This document shows, piece by piece, positions 10,306 to 21,110 of a stretch of 64,000 nucleotides of DNA. Source of the DNA: Lunularia cruciata (lineage: Eukaryota; Streptophyta; Marchantiopsida; Lunulariales; Lunulariaceae); assembly GCA_948567375.1 (NCBI GenBank), contig OX419760.1:11780001-11844000 (forward strand). Direction: 5' to 3'. Position 1 is the stretch's first letter, and every line of letters starts with the position of its first letter. A program made the position numbers and the translations under genes. Below the pieces are notes generated by a model, which was not told the DNA's origin, ran no database searches, and was given only the letters and a program-made list of their open reading frames with translations.

Positions 10306-12397
10306 GATCCACCATCAACCACCTCTCCTTTAGAAGCAAGAACCACACAATCATTACTCTCACAAACTAGAAAACCAACTAGAACATTGGATTTGGATGA
10401 TATCTTAATGTGAAGATCTCATTGGCTAAGAACAAAGAGGAGCTCATAGTCAATTGATCCGCCCCCAACATTAGGCTGAATAAAGTCTTAGTAGAAGTAG
10501 GTGGCTTATTGAGTCCATCCTACACTCCATCACCACCTACCATACCTATACTAGGACATCTAGGAACCATGGATGTTATATATAGTGCCTTAGAGAGTGT
10601 GAAAGATTGGAGAAGTTTGACCTATCTAACAACTTCTTCTCTCTATGGGTCCAACTCCATTGATGCTCCTCTAGGCTCAAGAGCACATATTTCATTCCTA
10701 GTTACTACAATACATTCATCCACTTGTGTTGATCCGCACATGAAATTATGGACATCTCTCTCACTAGCATAAGAGGTGGAAGCCTCAATATCTAAATCTA
10801 ATCTCCTTTGAGTTATAGCTATGTTAGCCAATCTTTGTTGCAACTACTCAATATGAGAAGCCGTAGTTATATCAAAAGTAAAGGTAGGTATTCTCCATTA
10901 ACCTATGGCTCCTCTACTTCTTGCCATAGCATTCTTACCACTTTGTAACTTTGGGTGTAAGTCAAAGCATTCGTCACTAGAATGACCAAATCTATGGCAA
11001 TGGTCACATTTTTTTAGGGTTGGTTGAGGTGCTTTTGAGGTTTTATGCCTACTACTTTGGATGCACTCTCTCTTGTGGTGAAGTCAACTACAAGTCTAAT
11101 AAGAAACACTACCATTCACTAATTATTGCTAACCAAAAAATTGAGTGTAATGGTCTATTTGCACTAGGTCCACCACTTGCTTCATAAGATTAGAGTTGTC
11201 CATTGTACCCTTAAAGATAGTTTGGAAATAGTTTTCAACAAGCAATTAACACGTCTTAGTTTCACCTCACTAACTACGTCATTGCTCCAACACGGTGTGG
11301 TGCACTTTGTTGCACTCCAGAAGAAGTAACAACTATGGATGAGGTCTTTCTACCAATTTTAGATATCACTACTCTGTTCTCCACCATGTTGAGCTTGATA
11401 TGCTTTGCCAAACCAAAGACCACCACCAAAGTTGGTGAGAGAGCTTGTAAAATTATAGCATCATGTACTGTATGTTTTAGCTCCCTATCAAATGTCCCAT
11501 ACCAAATTGGACAACTTGGGCCTCAATAACTGCCTAAGTAAAATTGATCAACCATCTCATGCAAGTGTGTGCCTTCTACAAGCTCCAACCTTCCACTAGA
11601 ACTCTTACAAGCTCTTTAGCTTGTTAGGCCACACTCCTTGGTAGTTCTCTTGCAAGCACTAGAAGAACTCCACCATGATTTTAAACCTTGATATTACACT
11701 ACCTCTTATAATGATACTTCCACTTGAAATAGTATCATCTCCAACTAGTGCACTTCCATTAGATACACCATCACTACTAGAGCTAGAACTCCTAAGTATT
11801 GCCAATCTATCTCCAAAAATCAATTTTGAAATGATGGAGATGTAGTTCAAAGACCAATATTTTCTCCAAAGCTTGATCTCTTCCAAGTTTGCTATCTTGA
11901 ACTTGTGGTAAGAATCCATAGGTGGACCCTACAAGTGTTGGAATAACCTCTTCCATGCCATGAAAGATATAAACAAAGTTGGGTTATGCATCTTCTATAG
12001 ATTACACAAAATATCATTATTGAATGAAATCATCCAACTCAATTGCACCCATTATACCAAAGTAGTACTTGGGCTTTTGGAGGCCATATAAATCTGGTCC
12101 ATATCCTGCAACATTAGCATGGATTCACACATGCACTCTCAATTAGATAAGCTCTCATGTCAAACTTCAAACCAAAATCAATCTCCTTCCTCACTAGGAC
12201 TTGAGATATTAGCTGATACCAAGTGCCACTCCATATACATCCGTTGCACATTGTAGTAAAATTTCCTCTAAAATCCTTAGAGAACTCCATGGAGACAATG
12301 TACTCCAAACTGCAACCATGACTACCAAGTGCCACAACTAAAAACCACCAACAATTGGGCATCACCCACTAATACTACTTAAGTACCTCTAAATTTT
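10306..12397 (-). pseudogene. Element E(-): degenerate gag and leader
   Basis: Minus-strand coding remnants, homologous to the plus-strand gag at 54860-56170. Positions 11659-11919 read WSLNYISI...GDRLAI, matching WSPNYISI...RGRLAI of the other copy. About 10945-11010 encode CDHCHRFGHSSDEC, an intact CX2CX4HX4C knuckle followed by FDLHPKLQSG. Positions 12114-12365 match the start of the other gag (RAYLIESA versus RAHLVESA). Many stops and frameshifts. Element A interrupts its downstream end at 10305, and element D separates its upstream LTR. Confidence 0.75.
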
Positions 12398-12432
12398 GAT
12401 AACTATACTAGGAGAAAGAGTGACCTATAGCT
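12398..12432 (-). repeat. 3' end of the 5' LTR of E(-), cut off by element D
   Basis: The minus strand ends in TATCA here, followed by a weak Met-type primer-site remnant (AAATTTAGAGG). The rest of the LTR resumes at 24956 beyond element D. The joined sequence aligns with the end of the E(+) LTR near 54650-54694. Confidence 0.6.
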
Positions 12433-12674
12433 TACAAGAAATTAGATAGGAAGAGAAAGAAGCCATTTTGTCAATGTTGCAATCATAGAATGAAGCAACA
12501 AAGCTTGTGTGCCAAGAACAAGAAAGATCTTAAAGAGAGATCTCTCCAAATCCAATAGTCACCATTTACAAGATGAGTGTTTTATATGAATGGACATGAC
12601 TCCTAAAACTAATCCTAATCAAGATTAAGTGATCATTTGCAAGATATAAATTAACCAATTGCTATATTTTAACA
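12433..12674 (-). repeat. 3' LTR of copia element D
   Basis: 242 bp, starting TGTTAAAATATAGC on the minus strand. It aligns along its length with 24722-24955, for example the shared block ctaatcctaatcaagattaa. It is clearly diverged, so the insertion is old. Confidence 0.82.
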
Positions 12675-12684
12675 CTCCTACTCA
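12675..12684 (-). other. Polypurine tract of element D
   Basis: TGAGTAGGAG on the minus strand, directly followed by the TGTTAAAATA start of the 3' LTR. Confidence 0.55.
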
Positions 12685-12699
12685 ATTATGAATTTTTTC

Positions 12700-15600
12700 A
12701 TTCTATTCCTAATGTAGTGATATGCTTTAGACTAAGTCTTTTAGGTAAAGTATTTTTCTATACATAACTATACATATTTAGTACATAAATAGTTGATGCT
12801 TATTTCTCCACTAAGCAATTGATCTTTGATAAAAAATGATATTTAATATCAATATGTTTTGTCCTATCATGGTTCTTTCTTGTAGAAGCAATAACAATTC
12901 TACTCTTGATATGAAAAAAGATCCATTGTCTTTTGAGGATAACCAAAATTTGAAAGTAGACATCTTATCCAGTTTGCTTCAATGCTTGCTTTAGTTAAAG
13001 CCATGTACTCAACTTCAGTACTTGATAACACAACTAAATTTTGCCTCTTACTTCTGCAACTTATTGTTCCTCTTGCATGGAAGAAGCAAAGTCCACCAGT
13101 AGACTTGTGGGAATCCACATTGTCACCATAAGCAGAATCTGAAAGTCCTTGTAGAGGCAATGGTGAACCTGAACAAGAATACTTGCGGGGAAAATGTAAA
13201 GTATTGTGTAGGTACTAGATTGGACATGTATTGAGCAACAGAACAAACTAAATAAGTATTATCAGGTCAGGAACAGATCATTGCCCTCATTAAAGTGCTA
13301 CTCTTATAGGGAATTGTTGTCATACACACAGTTTGAGTTCGAGTAGAAGGTGTTTGATTGATACTTAAAGACAAACAATGAGCAGCAAGTGTAGAAATAA
13401 GTTTACAATTTAAATAAGTTGAATTTTTCCAACCTTTTTTTGAATGTAGCCAATCTGATTGATCTTAAGCCAACCTTGCTTTCTATCTCATTGGAGATAC
13501 ATGCCAAGTACATTATCATGTACTTGGCATGTATCTCTAATGCCTTCACCTAAGTATGTCATTTTAAAATCCTTGCTGAGTAAATCTTTAACATTCTAGA
13601 GTATCGCAAGACTTGAGTAGCCAATATAAGATCATCAACGTATAATGCCAAGACAAGCATGGTAGAGTCTTTGTGTAAAAAATATTTGTTACTATCAATT
13701 GTGGAGCTAATAAATCCAATGTCCAACAAAGCATAACAAAATTGTTCATTCCACTTTTGTGTTGATTGTTTCAGACCATAAATAGATTGGTTAAGAAGGA
13801 AAACAAGAGTAGGATCAGATATTTTCAAACCTTCAAGAAGAGCCATGGAAATTTATTCATAGAGTCTGACATAAAGAAAAGCAACAAAAATGTAAAGTTG
13901 GTGTAGCTCCAAGTCTAAATGTGCTGCCAAGGCAAATAGAATCTGCAAGGATTGAAGTTTAATTGTTGAAGAGAAGATTTCAATATAGCTAATGCAAAGG
14001 ATTTGAGTAAATGCATTTGCCACCAAACAAGGTTTGTGTTTCAGGATTTGTCGATTGAAAGTAGGTTTGATTTTGAATACCTACCAACATCCAACACTAG
14101 TCCAATCAACAAGTAGAGGGACCAATGTCCATGCTTGCATTGTAGAATGTTTTGTAACTCAACATTGATGCATCTTTCCAATGCTTAGCATCGAGTCCTA
14201 AAATAGCTACTTTGTATGTGGAAAGCTTGTTCAAAGGATGAAGGGTAGATAGAAATCCCATTTCCTATGTTTATTCTTTCAAACTTCCACCACACTTGGT
14301 CATATTTTTCAAGTACTTTAGAAATATAAGAACTGCATCTGAGTGCATGAGGGGGAGCAAGTGGATCAAGAAAAGGAACAAAGGGAGGTCTAGCTTGTCT
14401 TTGATAATAAAGGAGAGTACATCATTTCATAGAGAGGAGGGAGAAATAAGAGGTGTCAATATTATAGGCAAAAGCATATTAGTAGAGGGTTGAGCAGCTA
14501 GTTGAGAGTTTAGAAAATCTAAGAGGAACTCCCATTTAAGTAAGTAAATTTGGGGAGAGGATAAAGGAACATCAGGGTGAGGTGACGCTTTGAAGAATCA
14601 AGGACTAGAGTGGAGAGTGAGATTGTCATCTTCATGAGAATGATCAGATGACTATATATTATTTGTGCAGATTTAGTCTTTGAGGATCACTACATCTTGT
14701 AAAATGATTATTTTATGATCATTTCTCCATCCCAATCAATAGACTTTGCTTTCTTCATTGTACCTTAGCAAAATACATGCTATAGTTTAAAAATCAAACT
14801 TAGAATGCAGTTTCTCATTAACATGGGCAAACTTATGGCTCCTAAACACTCTAAAATGTTTTAAGTATGGCCAAACTATACTTCATAGGTGTATTTTTTG
14901 TAAATAACTGACAGGGATAATAGTTTCTCCTGAATAAGTCAATCTATATTCATGCAAACTGCCACTTAATACATCTAGAAGAACAATAGTTGTTGAAGGC
15001 AATACTTTTATATTCCCTAGAATTGTCACATCAAAGCATTTTAATCTTTGCATGAAAATGATGTGTCTCAATGCTAGTAGAATACTACCTAGAATGAGTT
15101 AAGCATCAGACTTGTTTTGCAAGAGGTAAAGAAAATAGAATTGGGAAAAATCATCAATGAAGAGAGTAAAAAAATTGGTAACTAGAATGTGTAGGAGGTA
15201 ATATTGGACCATAGATGTATGAGAAAATTAGACCAAGCAAGTCCTTTGCTCAAGTAACATGTTTGGTAGAAAATGGTTCTTGTGATTGTTTCCCATATAG
15301 ATAGGTAGTTCATTGAGAAGGCTTAAGTTTATGTTTATGAGTATAATTGGGAACACCTGCAACCATATCATCCAAAAAGAGTTGATGTAGTTGGTGAGTG
15401 CTGATATGGCCTAATGGACTATGCCATAAATCAAGAGGATTAACATGGACATTGGGGCAAAAACTGATTCAAGAAGGAAAATTTGTGATTCCAAGATGAT
15501 ATAAATGTTTTGTCAATATGCAATATGCAATTAAATTAGCATTTGGATAATGTAATATATAATGTTTATTGGTCGTTGACAAAATCCACCCATGAGGTCC

Positions 15601-16694
15601 AATTGCTTGATGGAGAAAATATTTCTCCTTTACCTTAGTATATGAATATCAAGAACATGTTGAATAACTTTGAATCACCTTGGGGAAGTTGAACAGCCAC
15701 TTGGCCTGAACTGAGTATATCTTGAGTGGAATTATCACCAAGATATACCTTTTGTGGTATAACATCAAGCTCAAAAACAAAAAAGAACTATTTATGAAAT
15801 GAGCCATATTATGAGGAGCTCCCATATCAAGATACCAAGAATGATCTTGGTTTAAACAAGAAGTAGTACTATAAGCAATTACAAAATATTTATTTATTTA
15901 TATGAATCTGCTTGAGCTTGTTGTCTGTTTGAGTTTGTTGTAGATTAATCATCAATTTGTTTTTTGCAATCCTCAAGGTGATGTCCAATAAGATGGCAAT
16001 AGAATCATTTAATCTTTTTATTGAGATATATTTGATACTATAGAAGGTCTTGATAAAGATGTAAAATCTGGTTGGAAACTAGATCAAGAAAAAGCATTAA
16101 AATATCCATTTTGGCATTTAATAAAAATTCTGATTCTTCTAATTCTCTACACTAAACTTGCCTCTTGTAGGAGAATTACCCTTCAATGTTTACAATGCAG
16201 TTGTGGATCAAAGGTCCCAGTCTTTAACATTTTCTCCTCCTAAAGGAGATATATTGTTAGTTTCTGCAAGGTCAGATTTTGTTGACCTCATGGTGAAGTC
16301 AAAAGATTTTGGAAATTATTAGGCAAGTTATGCATCATAGCAAACATTTGATTGTTGTAAGAAGTTGGAACTCTTGTAGATAATAATTGATCAACCAAAG
16401 TTTTGAACTGATGAATGTGTTTCATAACACTATCACCTTCTTTCATTTTCAATGTTTTTAGCTCATCTTGAATGTACATCCTCATGATTATATCTTGAGC
16501 TTCACATAATTGCTCAAAAATAGTCCAAGCCTCAAAGGCATATCATGCAAAACTTACATGATGAAAGAGTTTAGGGTTTAGCATATTATCAAGTTGGTTC
16601 ATGATAAAAGATAGTGCAAAAGCATTACTTGTGTCCTAGTCAACAATGCTACTAGAGCCTATTAATGGTAGAGTTGGAGCTATAGCAATTTTTT
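12700..16694 (-). pseudogene. Element D pol and gag, degenerate copia polyprotein
   Basis: Minus-strand blocks in copia order. Gag at 16485-16288 has LKTLKMKEGDSV..HIHQFKTLVDQL (UBN2/retrotran_gag type). A knuckle remnant near 15960 reads FYCHLIGHHLEDC, with the first Cys lost. Pre-integrase near 15400 has LGHISTHQLHQLF. RT at 13846-13559 has SIYGLKQSTQKWNEQF and LYVDDL, followed by NVLGMYL..DRKQGWLKINQ. RNase H at 13160-12900 has SDSAYGDNVDSHKSTGG and LSSTEVEYMA. Stops and frame changes separate the blocks, so no intact protein is made. Confidence 0.85.
13494..13537. repeat. Perfect 20-bp inverted repeat inside the RT of element D
   Basis: The arms at 13494-13513 and 13518-13537 are exact reverse complements with a 4-nt loop (TATC). 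The right arm encodes the conserved N-V-L-G-M-Y-L stretch of copia RT on the minus strand. The left arm is its inverted copy and does not fit the RT reading. Confidence 0.85.
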
Positions 16695-16698
16695 GACC

Positions 16699-17369
16699 TA
16701 TGAGTAAGCTTGTCTCTCACTCAAGATGAACCTTTAATGGCTATTATGGTAGCACACCATGGACTAGAAGGCAAGGAACCTCAACTCCAAGACACTCCAA
16801 GACTCAAATCATTGCTCACTAGAGAACTCAATAAGAGAGAGATAGTTGCAAATGAAAGGATGATGAGTACCTCCTCAACCCTAGTTTATAAACTTGTGAA
16901 ATAGTTATGCATTAAAGTTACTAATTACTAGAGAAACTCAAGTTACTAGATAAAAGTCAAATAAAGTCAAAATTTTAAAGGAATATTCATAGTCATGGGA
17001 ATATTCCCCTAAGCATGTGTTTTCATTTTGACCTAATTATTGAGTCAAGGATTCTTTCACATGGGCTATCCTTGGACTATAAAAGATCCAAAGCAAAAAG
17101 GTTTGTGGGTCCAAGAGTTCTCACCTATTTCCTCAAAACCAAACACCTAAGAATAATACCAAGTCAATACACTAGAATCCAAAATAATAGTGGTCATCTT
17201 TTCCACTTCCTCTAAAGTAAGGTTCCCTCTATCTTAGCTATCACTTAATCTAGCTAATGATGACTAATGTAAAACCATAATTTATCTCTATATAAATAAT
17301 ATATTTCAAGTACTTGTAATACAAAATTAAATATCACAATAGTACATAGATGCACAATTGGGTGTTCTA
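16699..17369 (-). repeat. Solo LTR of the A family inserted in D
   Basis: 671 bp aligning end to end with the A LTR, with many substitutions and a gap near its left side. The terminal bases have decayed (TATGAG..., ...GTTCTA). GACC flanks both sides (16695-16698 and 17370-17373), a 4-bp TSD. The D gag reading continues across it: LPHKLV on the right side joins QKIAIAPTLP on the left. It therefore arose by LTR-LTR recombination after insertion into D. Confidence 0.88.
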
Positions 17370-17373
17370 GACC

Positions 17374-17438
17374 AACTTGTGTGGGAGTAACAACAACATG
17401 CTAAGTGGATTAGGTTGAGTAACATTGACTATGTCCAT
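17374..17438 (-). pseudogene. Start of the gag of copia element D
   Basis: The minus strand reads MDIVNVTQPNPLSMLLLLPHKL from an ATG at 17436-17438, then continues in the gag at 16694 beyond the solo LTR. The upstream leader resumes at 24018 beyond element C. Confidence 0.6.
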
Positions 17439-17441
17439 GAG

Positions 17442-18179
17442 TGTAATACCAAGAGCTAGCCATATGATCTAGATATGAAATTTGGTTTGGTAACATCTAG
17501 AATGATGTTATATATGATGGTCAAAATAGATCAGATAGAAGTATTACCAAAAGAGTACTTCTACTAATAGAGCAGAAACCGAAATAGACTTGAGAACCTT
17601 AGAACCAATAGCTAGACATATGATTTAAAGGATAAAATTGGTTTGGTAATATCTGGAAGGATGTTACACATGATGGACTAAACAGATCAGAAAGAGATAT
17701 CACCAAAAGGGGGCTTCTACTTATAGAGTAGAACCGAAATATGCTTGAAATCTTTGAAGGCAATTTTGGAGGCCTAAACGGATGAATTGGGCCTAAAAAA
17801 TGTGCATGCCCCCCCCCCCCCCCCCCAACAATGGAAAAGCTGGCCTTCCCTTCCCCTTGGTTTGTCTCATTGATAGATTTCCAATGGTACCTTACATGAT
17901 TCTAAGACTCCTATAGGAAGATTCTCTAAAATATTCCCTCTGGTCAAAGCTTGTTTGACCAACCAGATAGGACCTAGACCAACATGTCACCCATCCAAGT
18001 AAGTAATCCAAGGGTGGAGCTTGCTGACATGTCACCTATATGTGTGCCTAATCCTATGGTGTAGCTTCCTTGGAAGAGATCCTCTTTGTCTATATAATAA
18101 AGAGAAGGTGCTCTTTTGGTGCACCAAATGTTGAGTGTGTAATTTGTGTTTCTCTCTCTCTTGTCCTCGGAGTATTACA
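17442..18179 (+). repeat. 5' LTR of element C
   Basis: 738 bp. It contains a tandem pair of about 156 bp in U3 (units starting at 17449 and 17605) and a run of 18 C at 17809-17826. A TATA-type box (TATATAATAA) lies near 18095. Confidence 0.92.
17449..17760 (+). repeat. Two-copy tandem repeat (about 156 bp) in the C LTR
   Basis: Both units begin CCAAKAGCTAGMCATATGAT and share the order TTTGGTTTGGTAA, GATGG, AGATCAGA, ACCAAAAG, CTTCTACT and TAGAG. The 3' LTR has the same pair. The solo C-family LTR at 26577-27160 has only one unit. Confidence 0.85.
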
Positions 18180-18180
18180 A

Positions 18181-18191
18181 TGGTATCAGAG
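18181..18191 (+). other. Initiator-Met-type primer-binding site of element C
   Basis: TGGTATCAGAG one base after the LTR end, matching the 3' end of plant initiator tRNA-Met. Confidence 0.85.
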
Positions 18192-18777
18192 TGAGTGTTT
18201 AGTCCAAGAGAGTGGATCACCCCTCTTGGAAGAGCACGAACTACTGAAACTGAGTAATTTGAGGTGGAGAACATAGAGTAGTTGCTAGACTTAGGAAGAA
18301 CTTTAGAGAGCGGACGAGATGGATGCACCGGGAGGAAAATTTCCCACACCTAGCTTTCCATTCCCAAATCCATTCCACATCAAGGTTATGTACATCCAAC
18401 TTGAGCAAATGAGGGTATTGCTAGTTTATCACTTTGGTGCAGAATTCATGGACAAAGTGATGAACTCACTAAACCCGGTGATTCTACCTATGGTGATATA
18501 TGACAGTGGGATTTGACAATCTACATTCTACTATGATGATATGGATGTGAATGTCCCAAATCCTCTCCATTTCAACACTCAAATAGAAATCCATTATGTA
18601 GTGAGACCGAAAGTGATGTTTAGAGATTTTGTGGTTAGAAATTTTGCAAGGAGTATTATCAACGAGTGATAGCTTCTAAGGTCCCAATGGTAGTTCTGAT
18701 AGTTTGTGCACCTTCTAGAGTGATCATATTGACTATGTATTGAAGTAGACATTAGCAATTGAGTGTTGCAGGAACCA

Positions 18778-19855
18778 TGGATCCACAATTGCAAGAGCTG
18801 TTGCAAGGAATGCAAGGGATGTTGAATGAATTTTGAGAGATTAAGATGACCATGGAGACATTACAAAGTCAAGTGTAGATCCTTAAGAACAATCAAGCCA
18901 TGCAAGAAGAAGAGCCGTCTCAAAACCCAATACTTGCGATTGAAGTACTTGGAGAGGCAACTGTGCTTACGAACCCTATCAATGATGAGGCCACATTGCT
19001 ACTCCGGATGAAAAAGACCTACAATATTGAGCCTTACAAGGGGCAGCGTATGATGGGAGTAGTGGAAAATTGGATCTCAAGAATGAATCAATATTTCTGA
19101 TTGTTCTCAACAGAGATCACAAAGTAGGCGTGTTTGCATGTGGGTACTTGACCGATAAAGCCCTCACATGGTATGATGCTTAGGAATGATCCATGTTGGC
19201 AGAGAGAAGGGAGGTCACGTGGACATCAATGCAAGAAGGATTGTTGATGAATTTCCAATCGGTGGATTTTGTGTAGAAGGCTTGAACGCGACTATGGGGA
19301 TTGAGACAGAAGAACATCATACAAGAGTATGTGGAGGCATTTTTGGATCTACAAGTTGCAATAACCGACATGAGTCCAGTAGAGGCTCTCGAAAATTTCA
19401 AACAAGGGTTAAAGGAGCGGATTCGCCAAGAAGTCATGGTGAAAAATCCTCACATGGTATTTGAAGCCATTGCTTGTGCACAGAGAATAGCAAGAGCATT
19501 GGATGGAGGTGAAGGAGTAGTTCTACCTCAACATTATCGGGCAGAAATGCCACACATGGGTGGACCCATACCGATGGAATTGGGCAACCTTCAATTTTGA
19601 GATTGAGGAGCATGACCGCTTCAAGGGAAGCGTGGACGGGTAGAAGAACAAAGAGATGGAGTCCCATGAGGAGAAGGAACTTGAGGAGAACAACACCATT
19701 GCTACAATTGTGGTCGTATTGGGCACATATCTACCAACTGTCGCACTCATTTCCCTAGAGGCCCTCGGCCTTCATACAGGCGAGCTTTGAACAACATGGA
19801 GAGGCACATTGAAGAGGAGGAGGTGGAAAACACTTCGGAAAACAAAGATTACTAG
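18778..19855 (+). pseudogene. Element C gag, degenerate
   Basis: Readings in alternating frames: MDPQLQELLQGMQGMLNE, then RMKKTYNIEPYKG...VENWISRMNQYF, then LTDKALTWYDA, then YVEAFLDLQVAITDMSPVEALENFKQGL (19301-19600), and a CCHC knuckle CYNCGRIGHISTNC at 19700-19741. This is the usual plant chromoviral gag layout, broken by stops and frameshifts. An unrelated-looking open stretch at 18319-18516 precedes it in the leader. Confidence 0.8.
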
Positions 19856-19923
19856 TAAATGTACCTTGCAGCCTTACTAGCTCAACAAGGAAGAAGAGAA
19901 GCAAGGGAAGGAAGAAGACTAAT

Positions 19924-21110
19924 ATGCAAAGATCCCAAAAGGCAACCTCACAATTGATTTTTGTGAATGGAGTCCTAGAAGGCAATCAAGTGAGAGTATT
20001 AATCGATAGGGAAGCAATAGAGAATTTCTTATCTCGCTCTATTGCAATAAGATTGGGAATGGATCTGGAGAGAGATGGGAGTGAAGAAGTAGAGTTGCCT
20101 AACGGGCAAACAAAGAGGATTGAATCATTACCTAAACGGGTCACACTCTCTGTAGGAGAATATCATGAAGCAATTGAGTGGCAAGTGATACAATTAGCTC
20201 GTTATGATGCAATCTTAGGCATACCATGGATAGAGCATTACAACCCTATAGTAGATTGGAGGAAGAAAGTAGTGAGAACCCACCAATGGTCAATCATTAG
20301 AGTTAAAGAAAAATCACCTAGGCAGGATTTGCCTCTATATGTCATAGGGACAGCAATTGTCTGTAAGACCGATATATGTTTCATGGGTCTAATAAGAGAA
20401 GTCCAGAGTGCGCAACTCGATGGACAAATTCCTGAGAAATTGAAAGATGTGGTGGATGAATTTCAAGATGTCTTTTCCCGATGATCTACCCTTAGGATTA
20501 CCACCAAAAAGGAGAGTAGATCATAAAATTGAGACACTCCTAGGGAGGACACGTCCTTGTAAGGTCCCATATTGCCTATCATCTCATGAGTTGGAGGAGT
20601 GTAAGACTCAAATTGAGGAGATGTTGCAAAAGGGGTTCATCCAACCTAGCGTATCAGTATATGGGGCTCTTGTCTTGTTTGTGAAGAAGAAGGATGGTAC
20701 AATGCGCATGTGCATTGACTATCGAGGTCGCAATCAACAAACAATGAAGAAAAAATACCCCTTACCTTGCATGGATGACCTATTTGATCAACTCCATGGA
20801 GCAAGATACTTCACCAAATTGGACTTACGGAACGGTTACAATCAAATCCAAATTGCAGAGGAGGATGTGTACAAAATTGCCTTTCAAACCAAGTATGGCC
20901 ACTTTGAGTATCTTGTGATGGCTTTTGGCCTCACCAATGCACTTGCCACTTTCATAAGTCTAATGAATGACATGTTTTTTCCATACTTGGATAAGTTTGT
21001 TATCATCTTCTTGAATGATATCTTAGTTTACAGTAGCATGATGACGGAGCACAAACAACATCTACGAGAGGTCCTCCAGATTCTAAGACAAAATTGATTG
21101 TATGCCAAAA
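19924..21110 (+). pseudogene. Element C protease and reverse transcriptase
   Basis: Protease at 19924-20484: VLIDREAIENFLS stands where family members have VLIDSGATxNFIS, so the D-S/T-G catalytic triad is changed to D-R-E. Then ILGIPWIEHYNPIVDW is normal. The RT begins after a frame change near 20480: [51 protein letters not shown], and FLNDILVYS, where the catalytic Asp pair should read xxDD. The reading stops at 21097. Both enzymes are probably dead. Confidence 0.87.

Noticed and set aside
2498-10309. 5-bp TSD AGATC for element A
   Set aside because: It needs one terminal A of the LTR to be counted as flank. The 4-bp GATC reading keeps TG..CA ends and agrees with the solo LTR in D.
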